NCBI GenBank assembly: GCA_031841125.1
Contig: CM063108.1
Span: forward strand, 49,126,122-49,190,121
DNA: 64,000 nt
Source of the DNA: Acanthococcus lagerstroemiae
Taxonomy: Eukaryota > Arthropoda > Insecta > Hemiptera > Eriococcidae
Direction: 5' to 3'
Shown: piece after piece, positions 34,301 to 46,911 of the stretch
Numbering within the stretch: position 1 is the first letter of the stretch
Layout of the letters: each line of letters begins with the position of its first letter
The notes under the pieces: generated by a model
Told to the model about the DNA's origin: nothing
Databases searched by the model: none
What the model saw: only the letters and a program-made list of their open reading frames with translations
Translations under genes and position numbers: made by a program

Positions 34301-34459
34301 CAGGGCCGTGCCGAGGATTTAAGTGGGAGGGGGGGGTTTCTTGGTGGGAGGGGGCTCAGTCAAGATCCGCCCTTCTCTCCCGTCTCAACCCGTTGTTTCT
34401 TCGTGTTTTTTTAATCCAGTTGGGGAGTTGACACCCCCTTCCCCGTCAATACGGCTCTG
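34301..34459. mobile_element. hAT-like MITE, 159 bp
   Basis: CAGGGCCGTGCCGAGG at 34301 pairs with CAGAGCCGTATTGACGG read from 34459 on the opposite strand. Flanking 8-mers CACGAGGC and TATGAGGC agree at 6 of 8 positions. The interior has a G run at the left and C-rich DNA at the right, like the other CAG-ended MITEs here. Confidence 0.65.
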
Positions 34460-37268
34460 TATGAGGCCTTTCTCTGTTTCTCGCTAGCTAACTTCGAATC
34501 AGCAAATCGGACAAAAAATGACGTGACTGGTTTTACAACTTCGCTGTTCAGTTGAATTCAATAAATGATGAGAACTCAAATCTCGCTGACTTATTTCTTG
34601 TGTGTCTGATTAATCGTTGCGCAAACCCCCGCCACTTCGACCATCCATTTGCGAATCATACGACATTTCTAGCCTTTTGTTTTCTGTTTTCCTGTCACGC
34701 GTTACTTCGTTCTGGGTAGGGGTTGCGGCCAGGTATTCATTCATAAACGCGAGGTTTTCGTCAGTCTTCGATTCATGTATTAGTCATTCCGCTGGTCAGT
34801 TGGCAGCGAAACATTCACCCCCTTTCCCAAACATCGAACGAATGATTTTCTGGTTTATCTTTACGGATGAAAAAATAATACCTGATAGCGGTGACGTCGT
34901 TTCTGAACGCAGCCAAACTCGTATTTTAATTAAAACACCGGAAGCTCGGGCGTCGAGTTCATACGCAAAAGTTTTATGGTAACAAAAAGAGACACCGAAA
35001 CTTCAAGGGAAGTGTGAAGATGCGAAGATACTAATTATTCAATATACAAAAGTTGCCGGTGCCCGACAAAAAACCACACAATGTACTTAGGTATAGAACT
35101 CCATACTATACGTATACCGGCTACATGGTGTACAACCATGATTGTGGTTGTTTTTCTTGCTATCGAGTCAGATAATTAACCTGGGACTTGTCATTTTCAG
35201 TGTAGAAACTTGGCCAAGTCATCCTCTTAAGAAGCTTTATAGTGATTTTGAATAACCTCCGCGGCGACTAGGTTATAACTTATAAGAAAGCGGAGCACCG
35301 AGTCACGAAGGGCTGAATCATACGCGAAAGTTTCACTCTCATGCATGCATTCAGTGATGTGGTCTTTAGAAAGCACTAAGTACCTGAAACGACTTTTGAG
35401 TTTAAAAAAATAATAAATAAACGAACGGGTGCTGCTACCTGGGAAACAAGAAATCAGATTGATAAGCGTACCTTAGGGGGAAAAGGGTTTGAAAGTGAAA
35501 TAGTTAATGGGTAAACTTTGGGCCTTACTTCTTGGCTTTCGAATGTCACTGCATGCACATTTGTCGTGTCCGTTTGAGCCGATGCTCGAGTTTGTGACAT
35601 TGTAATTTGGGAAAGGGAGCGAAAGGTTGATTTGCTACAATTTATGTAGCATATTAGCGGTGGTTCCAAAAGTAAAGTACGTAGGGATGTGAATAACATT
35701 TTCTGCGCAAGCAGGAAAGAAGAAAAAAAGGAAAGTTCACACCAGCAGATTCTTATGATTTTAAAGTTTTTTTATAACATTGTTTGAGCTAAAATCCAGA
35801 AAAAAATTATGAAGCTTGTACAATTTCTGATTTTTGAAACCTGAACAGGGGAAAATCCGGACACGACCCTCCTTGCCTTGTAGATCTGCAACTGCAGTAC
35901 GCGTATATGGCTTATTGGGATTTCAGATTTGTGTTTGATACTTTTAATCTGCAACTTTATTGACGGTTGTGAGGTTGAGAGGAGAAGGAAGAGTACGGGT
36001 AGACGAAAAGGGAATTTAGCTGGAAAATTCTCAAAGAAGAGACTTAAAAGTTTTCGCTTCGTTCGTCAACCTCATTTCTCATTATTCCGTGTTTTCGGAT
36101 GGATTTAAACATTTCAGGGGGCAAGTCATCCCCGATCCCGGAAACCTCTTTCATATTAAACCTATGGTCTATAACAATCAGACATTACTAATCAAGCGAA
36201 TGTAGCTAATTATGTATGTGAATCAAGCAACTGCGCTGTGCGATAATAAGTTGTCAATTTTTTGGCGGTTATCTTTCATGAAAATAACTATTTACTTCCG
36301 AAACTAAATTTTCCGCAAATTATAATAATTCCTATTTTACTTCATAAGAGCCGCACTTTTCCCAGAATTACTGAAAGTATTCACTTCACACGCTGCTGTG
36401 TTGCTCTATTCCAGTAGTCTTTGTTCGCGCGTGGATGCAGTAAATAATGATTCAATATTCTCATAATTATTTGTATAAATATTCTATATTTTTTCTGTAT
36501 CTTATTTAGTACTCGTAGATTACATTATATATTCCTTTTTTTCATCTAGCTCCGCGTATTTTTCTTTTTCTTCTTCGTGTATAACCTTATTTTATTTTTC
36601 AGTAACAGCTTCCGTTTTTAGTTTGCTATAAGTATATTTCCTTTTTCCTTTCCTTTCGTTTTTATTTTTCTCTTTCGAAGATAATTTACCGCTATTTTGA
36701 ACTGGGTTTCCATTTTTATACAATCAGCGCGAGGTCTTCTTTCGTGTTGCGAGCTGAATTTGGCGTCCTTGACACCGGTGACGGAACGGTTAAGAAATTT
36801 CTTGTACATGTTACGAAATTATATCAACACTGACAGCGTTAATATGTGTTCGGATTGCGTGTTGTAAAAAAAAGAAAATTGATCGAAAGTTTTGTTTTCA
36901 GAAGGGGCGAATTTACTAGGCTTCGAAAGTCGCTTACGAACCTTTGCTTGGTCTTCGACAACTTCTCAACAGTGTCTTGGTTACGTCAAGTGGATGTAGT
37001 GCTGAGTCGCCTTCCAAAAAACGGTTTTCTTGTGCAACATACTCTGGCTAACCTCTTCCGCCTCGATCGAGGTTATATTCGAATTCAAGTTTGAAAATGT
37101 GCTTCGAATTGGTTTGCTGGGTAATGAGTGATGTCCAGTTACGCGGGCTGGAGACCAGAGCCGGGTCAAATTTGTAGGCCCGTTAAAGGAAATATGGAGG
37201 CTGGCGAATGAAAATTCGAAGCATGCTGAACTTCTGCTCATTGTAAGCATACCTCCTCCCCTTCATCA
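34460..37268. other. No gene recognised
   Basis: AT-rich DNA without obvious repeats or domains. Frames up to about 121 codons (34617-34982) show no recognisable protein. May be unique host sequence. Confidence 0.4.
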
Positions 37269-37382
37269 ATCCCTCTGGTCACCGATGCGATACTCGAAAG
37301 GGTAGTTTCCGTGGCCAGGGAAGCTGTGTTTAGGGAGCCAATCTGGCGTGCTTGCATCGTTGCATCACCAAACGCACCATCA
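37269..37382 (+). mobile_element. R1-like LINE 3'-tail copy, about 110 bp
   Basis: The stretch from CCGATGCGATACTCGAAAGG to GCTTGCATCGTTGCATCACC matches the tail at 52322-52432 on the same strand and 17050-17157 on the opposite strand. CATCAAT occurs on both sides (37265-37271 and about 37378-37384), a possible short target duplication. It would be a severely 5'-truncated insertion. Confidence 0.6.
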
Positions 37383-37645
37383 ATGGAGTCTCCTTCACTG
37401 AGACAAGAAATCTCCTCTCGCCATGTAATTATCTTTCTTGTTACGTTATTTCGAAACAAAAACGTCGTCTCCTCTTCTTCTGGAAGAAAAAGAGGCGAGA
37501 GAGCTAAGATCCAAAAGCCAAGTGTCAACATTCCCCTAGAGAATATATTGTGTATTTGAAGCAGGGCAACGAAAATATGATGTGGTCCAATTTTTTTGTA
37601 TATTTCTATTCCCTTGCTCTTGAACAGAACTGCATGGTTACCAAA

Positions 37646-37646
37646 A

Positions 37647-37681
<35 letters not shown>
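37646..37681. repeat. (AAT)n microsatellite
   Basis: About 11-12 AAT/ATA units in a row. Confidence 0.9.
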
Positions 37682-37682
<1 letters not shown>

Positions 37683-38598
37683 CAAAAATTGAAAAATTGT
37701 TTGCGAGTAGAAATAAAGAATTTGAATTTTCAGCAAACTTAAAAAATGGCATTTTTGCCACCTACGTTTAAAACCCTCTGATAACAACAGTCTGCTGGTG
37801 AGCCAAGTTGTTGGGGAAATGATTTTAAATTAAAAGGGGAAAACTTCCTTCCAACTAATCAGTGGTTTGAAAAAAGAATTTCAAGCTGAGCCATTTTATT
37901 TTAAAATTAGCATTAAAACTTGGGTTGAACTTCAAATGAATTTTTCCTTTTTTTCCTTAGTTCGAGTGCTCATCAACATTTAGATCAAGAAAAATCTTAC
38001 CAGCAAGCCAAGCCATCCCATGTCAGTTTGGGAGAAAAAAAAACCAAAAAACTATTGGTCCTTGGACTTCTCTGATTTTAACCAAAACTTGGTAAGGAAG
38101 GCTTCCATCTATCTTCGTGGTATGTGAAACCGTTTCGCAAAATATTGATTCGGACTCGAATTTAGGATATTTTTCAAAATAGGCTACTTTTAAAATACAC
38201 GATTTATTTTTATTTTTTCCGTGACAGAATCTCATTGTAAGAATGCACGTGTCTTATAGAGGTTTAGATACCCGAATTTAATCATATGGTTGTAACTTCG
38301 GGTTTTTCATTTTATGTTTATTTAATTTTGGAAAAATTCCGCCTTTGGAACTTACGGTTTTTAAAATCTGACCATATATTTTACAAATTTCAGTCAGAGG
38401 CTTCGTCAACTCCCACTCAAAATTTGGTAAGGATAAGAGAAATGATCCTTTTTGACACCTTAAAATATGCAATTATGGTGAACAAAAGATGCTGGGAAAC
38501 TGAATCTAGTATTTATGGTCAAACTGCTACGTAAATTAATCGACGTAATAGAGGGTTCCACGAAACTGAGAAACTTTTTATCCTTCAACGGCAGAATG
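37682..38598. other. No gene recognised
   Basis: AT-rich DNA without a recognised domain or repeat. Confidence 0.45.
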
Positions 38599-38600
38599 TA

Positions 38601-39529
38601 CGAGGGTCGTTCAAAAAGAAAGGTAACAATGACTATAAAAAATTAACCAAAGGTCGGAAAAATTTGATTAAACAAAATATGAATAGGTACAATCTTCAGC
38701 TATTTTTCTACGTACGAGCTTTCCGATTCAAGCATTTGTACCATCTTGTAATCAACTTTTCGATACTGGCCTTACAGAAGCTGTCGTCCACCTCGTCAAA
38801 CCAATTTTGAACGGTTTCCATCAGCTCCTGATTGTTAGTAGAACGTGTCCTGTCGAGATAACGCTTTAGAAAAGGGAAGAGACGGAAATCTGACAGCGAC
38901 AGGTCCGGAGAATGAGGAGGATGCTCTAACGAATCAGGAATTCCAAACTGACTGCCATGCGCGTCTCCAAATGAATGGGTGCGAGTTCTTTCGGTACCCG
39001 TCTTGCACAATTTTTTTTTAAATCCAAGACAGTTACGTACCACTTCGTATAGTGTACCCCTTGAAATGTCAGGATATTCAGCGCAGAGGTCATCAGTTGT
39101 CACTTGTCCATCACTTAAAATCTTTTCCGTACCGAATCCACAAGTTCTTCAGAAATCACGGATGGACGACCGCTCTTCACCTCATCGTGAATACTGACTC
39201 GTCCATTTTCAAATCTGGTACACCATTTCCATACATGAACTCTGGACATTGCATTACCACCATGGACAGCTTTTAGTCGACGTGAAATTGCCGCTGGAGT
39301 TTGATTTTCAGCACGGAAAAGTTTTATCACCGCGCGCTCTGTTCCCACCTGGACTGGTTGTTTATCAAGGCACTCGTCGAAAATAGGCTAAACTAATACT
39401 AAAAATGAGTAGAACTGTGTATTCTGAACGTAAATTGAACGTAGATTCCGAATCTGTTGCCATGATAACGATCCGGTGACCGGGTTTCTCACAATAAGTG
39501 TTGTTACCTTTCTTTTTGAACGACCCTTG
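38601..39529 (-). mobile_element. mariner element, internally deleted
   Basis: The ends CGAGGGTCGTTCAAAAAGAA (38601) and CAAGGGTCGTTCAAAAAGAA (from 39529, opposite strand) form a terminal inverted repeat of about 29 bp with one mismatch, continuing through AGGTAACAA. TA flanks both sides (38599-38600, 39530-39531), the standard Tc1/mariner target duplication. Length is 929 bp versus about 1.3 kb for complete mariners. The near-identical ends suggest a fairly recent insertion, possibly mobilised by a complete relative elsewhere. Confidence 0.93.
38708..39348 (-). pseudogene. mariner transposase, deleted in the catalytic core
   Basis: The N-terminal part (39348-39115) has the helix-turn-helix region with HVWKWCTRFENGRVSIHDEV and KSGRPSV, the linker of mariner/SETMAR-type transposases. 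A frame change follows, then TTDDLCAEYPDISRGTLYEV. After GFKKKLC the sequence jumps to the end of the core, EHPPHSPDLSLSDFRLFPFL, which holds the SPDL/SDF region with the last catalytic Asp, and the C-terminal RWYKCLNRKART. About 210 codons remain of about 345. The first two catalytic Asp residues lie in the deleted part. Confidence 0.92.
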
Positions 39530-39531
39530 TA

Positions 39532-40582
39532 GTAACACAACGTGTGGCTTATCGTGCTGGAAACTTTTCTTGTATAGTAATTTGACTGTTTGTACCCATT
39601 TCTTAAAATTTTTGAGGTAGATAGGTAGATACCTACTTATGAACGGCAAATCACCTTCATCAAATTTTAACAGAGAGGGGGCAAGAAATATAGCTATAAT
39701 CTTTGAAAAAGCTGGCCAAATTTCAGCATATTTTGAAAATCATGAATTTAAAATTTAATATTTTTTCAAAAAATAAAATGAAAAATACAAATAGGGAGCT
39801 TAAAAGCATCGTGAGCCATGTCGGTGTCAGGGGAGGGGGTGGAAGTAAAAATATACGCCAGTAGCCAAAAAAAAAAAAAAAGTAAATATGGCCTAATATT
39901 TATGATAAATAAATACCTACTGAAGTTCAATGATTTTTATAATTTGCTGTCTAATGTCGAAAATGCCGACTAAAAGCTCGAAGAACTACTGAAAGATGCT
40001 AAGTATAAAATTTTTTATCATGGCGAAAAAGAAAGTCAATGATTTTCTTGTTTTGCTGACTGATGTTCCAAAATGCTGGCTGAACTGTTAAATTTGTCGG
40101 AAAATGTCGACTCCAAAGATTTATTTTAAGGGAGAGACACTCTCTCACACCCTTTGGGTATGCCCTTGAACTATTATTTCAAGTCTGAATTTCATCTGCC
40201 TTCCCTCCCTCCTTCTTACGAGGACCATTTTTCCCGAAATGAAGGGGCTCCGCCAGTTTTGTAATTCTAATCATAAAATATGAATAATATTGTTGAAACG
40301 CACAACTTTCAATTTTAAACAACCCCGTAGCCATGGGGGGCAAGCTGGAGCTGAGCACCCCTCAGCAAAGATATCACAAAAAATCATCATTACGCCAGGC
40401 CTATAGCTAGAGGGGCTAGGGGGTGCTGAATACCTTCTAGTGCTTGCCGGAGCATCCCCTGGCAAAACTTAGTGTATGAAAATAACGAATTCCTTATATT
40501 TCCTCGCTAGTTTTGTTCAAAACTTTTCTTTCCACTACATACATTTTAATGTTTATAAACTTGTCAACACTGATTTTGCTTA
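39532..40582. other. No gene recognised
   Basis: AT-rich DNA. CCCCGTAGCCATGGGGGG near 40323 and GCCAGGCCTATAGCTAGAGG near 40397 resemble ends of the GTAGCC-type MITEs, but no clear element could be bounded. Confidence 0.35.
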
Positions 40583-41311
40583 GAAAGATAGACGAATCGT
40601 GCGTTTGTCGTTCTTTATACTCGTATGTGACGTGTCACAAGAAAAGGGCCCGAGTGTCCCTCCAGTAATTTCAGACACACAGGCCTTGTTCTTGTGTCAT
40701 ATTATAATTCACAAATACAGTGGTAGACTTACGATCCAGTTCACATTGAATATCGATGGCTAAATGCCTGCGTGGCTACTAGAGAACTGTTAACTTGATA
40801 AGTCCTCCAGAAATAGAGCTTTTTACTTCCAAAAGTTCGAAAATTAGACCGTTGTCAAAGTGTTATTCTTTTTTCGCGCGATCTATTCAATTTTTTTTTC
40901 AGTGGGTTGTCGGTAAGTTGAATCACCAGTTTTGACTATGAATTTTGAGACCAAATTCAATCAGTGGCGTAGCCAAGATTTTCCCGGGGGGAGGGGGGAG
41001 TAAGATTTCCAAGAGAGAAAAATTCGAAAATTGAGGTATTTTCTAAAAATCGCCGATATTAGAAAATTATTTTGTGAAAATGAAGGTAAAATTACTGCTC
41101 GACGTATGTTTTGAAGGCGAAACATTGTTAATTTTTGCATAGTTTGCATTCAATTTCAGGTGCCTTTGGGGGCATTTTCCCCCTTCACCCCCCCTTTGGC
41201 TATACTACTGTCTCGTAGAAATCTTCACATTATATACTCTGTGTATCCTCATGCCCCCCCCCCCCCGGTAAATAGTCAGCATCACCTACGGCAGATGGCT
41301 GGCTAAGGGCC
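40583..41311. repeat. Dispersed 0.73-kb repeat, copy A
   Basis: From GACGAATCGTGCGTTTGTCG to CAGATGGCTGGCTAAGGGCC the sequence is highly similar to 46912-47644, in the same orientation, with scattered indels. Landmarks are GTGACGTGTCACA, GGGCCCGAGTGTCC and CCAGTTCACATTGAATATCG. The shared segment includes an embedded G-rich MITE, so the MITE was present before the two copies separated. No coding region. Confidence 0.8.
40971..41212. mobile_element. GTAGCC-type MITE inside the 0.73-kb repeat
   Basis: CAGTGGCGTAGCCAAGATTT at 40971 and CAGTAGTATAGCCAAAGGGG read from 41212 on the opposite strand are inverted ends. A G-rich stretch lies inside the left end and a C-rich stretch inside the right. 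CAG ends fit hAT-type MITEs. The equivalent in the second repeat copy is at about 47298-47563. Confidence 0.6.
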
Positions 41312-43805
41312 TTATTTTAAAGACAGGTGTAATAGGCTGCGATAATAATTTTTGTTTGTTTTTGAAAGTAGCCGCGATTCATAGTTATCTTTGATAAAGA
41401 ATGACATTTTACACGGTGGTCAAGAATTTTGGAAAATCTTATGAGATTTTCCAAATTTTTTTCGGAATTGAATTTTGTTCGTGAAAACTTTTTTGCGACC
41501 TGTTTTGAAAGGTAGCCGTAAATAGTCCACTGAAGATGAAACAAAATTACTACTACCTGTTGCCTATCTCCTAAGTTGAAGTGACGACAAAAGTTGAATG
41601 TTGTGCACTTCAAAAATTATACTTCAATTTAATGATTAGAATTCTGAAACGGTGGAGTCCCTTGAATACCAAAGGTAGGCAGTTTACTTCGATAAATTTC
41701 TGTTATGCTTCCAACTTTGAATCCCGTGGTTATCTTCGGAAAAAAAAAATCGGAATTAAAATTAGTGATCAGACTTGCCATGAAAGTTCTTTATTTCTCA
41801 AACTTTAAAAACTTGTAGCTTTTCAGTCTTACGTATAGTCCAGAGATGTAAGTAACGTTTTTTGTTATTCCCATCAGAGGTAGCGAAAAGCGAAACGAAA
41901 TACATCGAGGGAGGAGGGGCCAGTTATTCCCAATTTTGCGCTCACCTCCTCTCGAGGCATTCAAAGATGGTAACTGGGAAGAACGCGGACTCGCAACTTT
42001 TCCATACGCTTCAGTCATTTTGCAAAATCACCCTCAGAGTGAGACAGCTTGAAAATTTGAAACCTCAATCGGGGTGAGACAGCAAAACTTCATCTTCGTT
42101 TTTGCTCGTAGATTTCGAAAATTTCTATCTGTTGGCTTAGTTTGAAAAGTGGAGGTCGATTTACCAGCATCCATATTCTTCTAAATTGCAAAGTAGGCAT
42201 TTAACCGCCGGAAAAGGAAGGATCGCTGCATCCCCCAACGAAGTCGCTTCCGTCGACATATTTCTTGTCCCACTCGATGGGTATTGCACGAGATGCTACA
42301 AACCGAATGGCTTCGAACAAAAAAAAATATCCGTTGAAAATCGATATTAAACGAAACTTTTTTTTTTGCAACGTGTCAAACCGGTACGGAGGAAGAGGAA
42401 GAAAAAACTTAACAGGACATATTGGAGCAGTCATAAATATGAAAGATTCGCGGTATTCGTTTTCGGAGGTCCGCAAACCGACTCAACGACAATCCTATAT
42501 CGATGACGCCAAGACAGAAAAAAAAAAATGTATAACGTGTTAAAGACCAGAATAACAAATACGGAGAACCGCAATACATCAAAAAGTAATGGAATTTCGC
42601 CGCCTTTTTTTCCCTCGTCCTTCGACTTTTCTCTACATACATCTAATTTATCGTTCAAACGACTTTCAAATCGACTGTAATAGCTGACGGTTAACATTTT
42701 TGACGTTTCCAGACAGGGGCAGGATTGCACGGCGAGGAGGTAGAGCTTGTTGGACGTAAAACTCTACCAACTATCAAGGCGGGCGTAATTTAAGTCCGCT
42801 TTTATTTTCCCTCTGTGCTTCCTTCCGTATCGCAGCCACCAGCCAACGCGATTAATTGGTATTAGAAGTAAATTGATGTTTCTAAAAATGGACAAAAAAT
42901 TAATTGTTCGAATTCCGTCGACCGGGGCACTGCAGTCTGGAATTTCGCCTGCATCATAACAAGGTAACCATTCTCGTAGTGATGGGCGTTTATCAGCCGA
43001 ATTAAAAACCGGAACTGCGGCTGTTGATGGCGTTGACGGGCTCTGGAGGAGCAAAACACGGTACATGGGATTCGACAGTCGATACTGTCAAGTTGGCGGA
43101 AATTCTGCGAGCTCCGGGCATTATTTGATAAATGGTTCCAGCGGTTACTCTCGGTACTTCTCAGAGCGACCCGAAATGGAGTATAACAAATGCTATGAAT
43201 GACGTAACTATAATGAATGAAGAAGGCGGGTGTCGAGGTTTTTCGTCGGTCAGGAGCGCAGGAGAAACACGTACGATTTGTGAACATCTTTTTTTAGGAT
43301 TAATGTAATTTATAGGATAAAATGAAGTGGAAAAATTTGTAAATATTGATGCATATGACTAGTACGTTGCAGTTCGGTTAAGCAGAGGGCAAAATTCCAT
43401 CTCAAAATATCAGAATGCGGGTTCGTTCAAAGAAGAAAATATACGTACTGGTTAAGATTCTTACACGCTTGATGAAAAGTTTTCAAGACTTATTTGTAAT
43501 GTGATGAAGGCTGCCAGACTTCTTTCAGATTCTGGAGCAATGTTTCTGACATTTCAAGATCTTCTAAACAGTTTTGGGTATAGGTGAGTAGATAAAAATT
43601 AGGGCTTCTAGCGCAGGTCTTCTGCGTATTTTTTAATTGAGTGACGTCACAGCTTATGCTAAAGGTGCCGATTCCCCCCTGCAAACTCTTAAGTATGTAA
43701 TCCGCGTGTTGCAGTTCATGAAAATTTCGTCTCTCTTGAAGTGTAGACTGTTTGTGTGTCCCCCCCCCCCCATCATTTAAAGAAAAATCCATTTAGCATT
43801 TCATT
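41312..43805. other. No gene recognised
   Basis: AT-rich at both ends and slightly richer in GC at 42180-43290. Overlapping frames on both strands near 42200-43290 lack a recognisable domain. A run of 12 Cs lies at 43760. Confidence 0.4.
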
Positions 43806-44090
43806 TGTAATTCCGTCTGGTCGTGATATTCCACTTCCCTATCAATTATCTTCGGAATGCCTTCCTCCATCCCCCATCTAATTTTTATTTTTTCTGGCAT
43901 CTCATTTCGCTCTCGATACAAGTCCTGATAAAATTTCGTTACTGTCTCTACAATTTCTTCTTGATTGTGGGTTACTCTCCCTGTCTGATCCTACAACTTC
44001 GTCATAACCTCTCTCCTCTCACCAAGTTCTCGCTTGACTTTTCTCATGGACCAACTTTCTTCCGAAATATCTTGAATTTTTTCCTCGTTA

Positions 44091-44687
44091 TCTATATTAT
44101 ATTAAAAGAATTGATGAAGACTAATACGTGTTCGTCCAGCCGTTCTATCCGGCCGATTTGCTTCATTTTTTTAATGAAAGGTAGGTATTTATATGTACAT
44201 ATGCCATAAAGTATTTGAATTCACTTAACTTTGACCTTACTCGAGTTATACTGAAACGCGACTTAATTTGTGATTTTTCCGAGCTTTTCTTCCTCTCAAA
44301 CATCAGTACCTTACTTTCTAATTAATGTATCAATATTCATTTTTGTCTAAGAACACTCAGTGGATCAAGACCCTTCATTTGAGCTTGTGACCACTCGAAT
44401 CGGTAGAGTCTGAGGACAGTTGTGAGTGGACATTCAACTTGACTTTTGATATTTTCAAGATTTTTCTTGACTCAAAGATCTATATCTCAGGTTCTAATTA
44501 AGGTAAAGAATTTGTTTTGCTCTAAGAACACTCTATAGATCTAGACCTTTCTTTTGAGCTTATTACCACTTAAATCGATTGAGTCTGAGGACAGTTGTGA
44601 GTGGACATTCAATTTGACTTTTGATATTTTCAAGATTTTTCTTGACTCAATGATCTGTAATGCTGCGGAGCAGCACGGGTCTTTTAG
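44091..44687 (+). mobile_element. Non-autonomous Helitron
   Basis: The 5' end is TCTATATTATATTAAAAGAA, preceded by A at 44090. The 3' end has a short hairpin (GCTGCGGAGCAGC, 44662-44674), then CACGGGTC and TTAG at 44684-44687, followed by T. Insertion between A and T without target duplication, a TC start and a 3' hairpin are Helitron hallmarks; the final four bases are TTAG rather than the usual CTRR. A tandem duplication of about 175 bp lies inside (GTCTGAGGACAGTTGTGAGT at 44409 and 44583). Excising it rejoins the flanking RTE LINE frame. It encodes no Rep/helicase. Confidence 0.82.
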
Positions 44688-45599
44688 TATTTTTTTAATA
44701 TCATCTCTGACTTTCTTTTCACAAATTTTTGTATTTCCGTTGGCTCAGTTTCATCCGGTGCTGTTCTATTTTCCCGCAGATTATTCTTTTTTTGAATCAA
44801 CTCGAGAGTCTGTTTTGAAAGCTCTTATCCCCAGTTTTTTCTTTAATCCTCTTCATTCCAAACTGTTCAGTTGTGGTTTTCAAAGCTTGGACCTTCATAC
44901 CGTAGGAATTTTCTTCGTCTTTTGTTTTCTCTGACACTGATTTTAGTTTCTGATATGCTTCCTCTCTTTTTCTGACTGGGATGATCCACCTTCCTCCCCC
45001 TTTATCCTTCCTGTGGTTGTTATACTGAACTCTCCGTGGAATATTCAATTTACAGCGTGAGATTCGGTGATCTGATGAGCAGCTAAAGCGCGATATGTTA
45101 TCACATCTTTGACTACTGACATGTCATTTATCAATATATAATCTACCTAATTTTTTATTTTTCCATCTGACGATACCCACGTCCATTTCCTTTTAACTTT
45201 TTCTTGAAGAAAGTGGTTGCTATTCGTAAGTCGAGTTTTTGGGCCATTTCTACCAGTCTTTCTTCCCTATAATTTTTTTTCACTCAGACCAAATGGGTCG
45301 CAGTGTTTTGAACCTTCCTCCTCTCCTACTTCTGCTCTGAAGTCACCAATTATTGCCGTATAGTAGTCCTCCTCTTTTTAAATGACCCCCTCCGACTCGT
45401 CATAGAATTTATGTATTTTTGCCTTCTCTGCTCCGAGTAGATTAGCATTTTTTGTTTTTTCATCTATTTTCAGTTTTAATAGACCTGCGTCCTTTTCCAT
45501 ATTCCTTCAATCATCAAAATGTGATTTTCGATACTCTTATTGATATAAGAACCCACCCCATGTATCCTTTCGTACAACCGAAGTAGTATAGGTAGTTGT

Positions 45600-45985
45600 A
45601 TTCCCATAAACGATTTGAGCAATTTCTATTGGGGGGGGGGGGGTGGATTATAAAAATGCCGAATTGCCGTATAGAAATGTTAAAAAATGCCTTTTTTTCT
45701 AATTTTTCTCAGGGCACGAGAGACGAGACTGCGAGAGCAAGTATTGCTCATTATAAATTGTACGATTGGCACGCTTACGAGTATATAAAATATTAAATGT
45801 ATCATTTAACCGATTACAATTTTGCCAAAATTAACGGAATTTTTCATTCAGTATTTTAAAAAATTGTGAAGTCGGTGTGTAAAAGAAATATCAATTTTCG
45901 AAATGGGCAAAATTTTGTCAAAATTGTCGAATAAAACATGACGAGAGGGGGGTTGACACCACCGCATCCTCCCTCGCACCGGCTC
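45600..45985. mobile_element. Probable insert in the RTE LINE, with 13-base G run
   Basis: LINE coding blocks stop near 45985 and resume near 45590. The material between starts with a 13-G run (45631) and ends with a C-rich stretch (about 45950-45975), the layout of the other G-rich MITEs of this window. I could not define its inverted repeats or target duplication. Confidence 0.4.
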
Positions 45986-46497
45986 TTTGTATTTTCTTCT
46001 TTCTACCAACCTTTCCCCATATTTCCCAACTTCCGACAAGCCAACAATGTCCCACTTTATTTTTTCCATTTCTTTTTCGAATAGGTACAATCTATCATTA
46101 TTTGCCAGGCCTCTGCAGCTGTAATACACAGGGTGTCTACCGGTCTCGGAAGTTCCGGAAAAGTCCCGGAGGCTGAAATTAGGTTCTGGAACCCTGGAAA
46201 AGTCCCGGAATTCACTTAACTATTGCCCAAGGTCCCGGAATTTCTTAAAATGTTGGACACAATTTTCCCCCTAAAGCTTGGATTGTTTCCCCGATACATG
46301 GAGACTGCTTTGTGCATAGTCCAGATCGATAACGACTAGAGATGTCGCTGACCAACGTGCATTTCTAGGAAATTGAAACAATAATTTTTCAAAAGTTGAC
46401 GATAGCGAACTCGAACGGATTTTTTGCAAACTTCTGACAATGTGAACGAATTTTTGCAAACTTTGAACATTGAACGATGCGAGCGAATTTGGTGCAA

Positions 46498-46909
46498 ACG
46501 AGCTGGAAGTCAGAAGCCGGAAAGTGCAATTTTAGGACAATTTTGAGAAGCCAGAAGTTGGAAGGTGGAAGAGTTGAAAAATAGAAGCTGAAAGCTTTTT
46601 TAGCTTCCAATTGACTTCTTACAATATTCTTCTTAAAGATTTTTTTACTCAAATTCGAAAGCCCAAAAAAGAGAACTAATACACCTCTTCTGCTCCGCTT
46701 CACTTCCCTCATTTCTAAAAAGAACCTTCCCTAATTATAAGAACCTTGGGTGAAAATAGGTAAAAGAAGCTGGAAGCTAGAAGCCAAAAGTCGAAAAAAG
46801 ATTGGAAGTTAGAAGCTCATATACTGAGGCTGGAAGCGAGAAGCTAGATGAGAAGTGGCGGCTAGAAGCCGGAAGCGGAAGCTGTATCGTTCGACTTCCG
46901 CATCCCTAT
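46498..46909. mobile_element. GAAGCTGGAAG-rich MITE, copy B
   Basis: This matches 14195-14539: a GAAGCTGAAAGCTTTTTTAG stretch near 46585, ACTGAGGCTGGAAGC near 46822, GGCTAGAAGCCGGAAGCGGA near 46860 and the right end CTTCCGCATCCCTA at 46909. The left end is less certain; a TAGAGATGTCG-like inverse end lies near 46340. It sits within the CAGGGTGTCTAC element. Confidence 0.65.
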
Positions 46910-46911
46910 TT

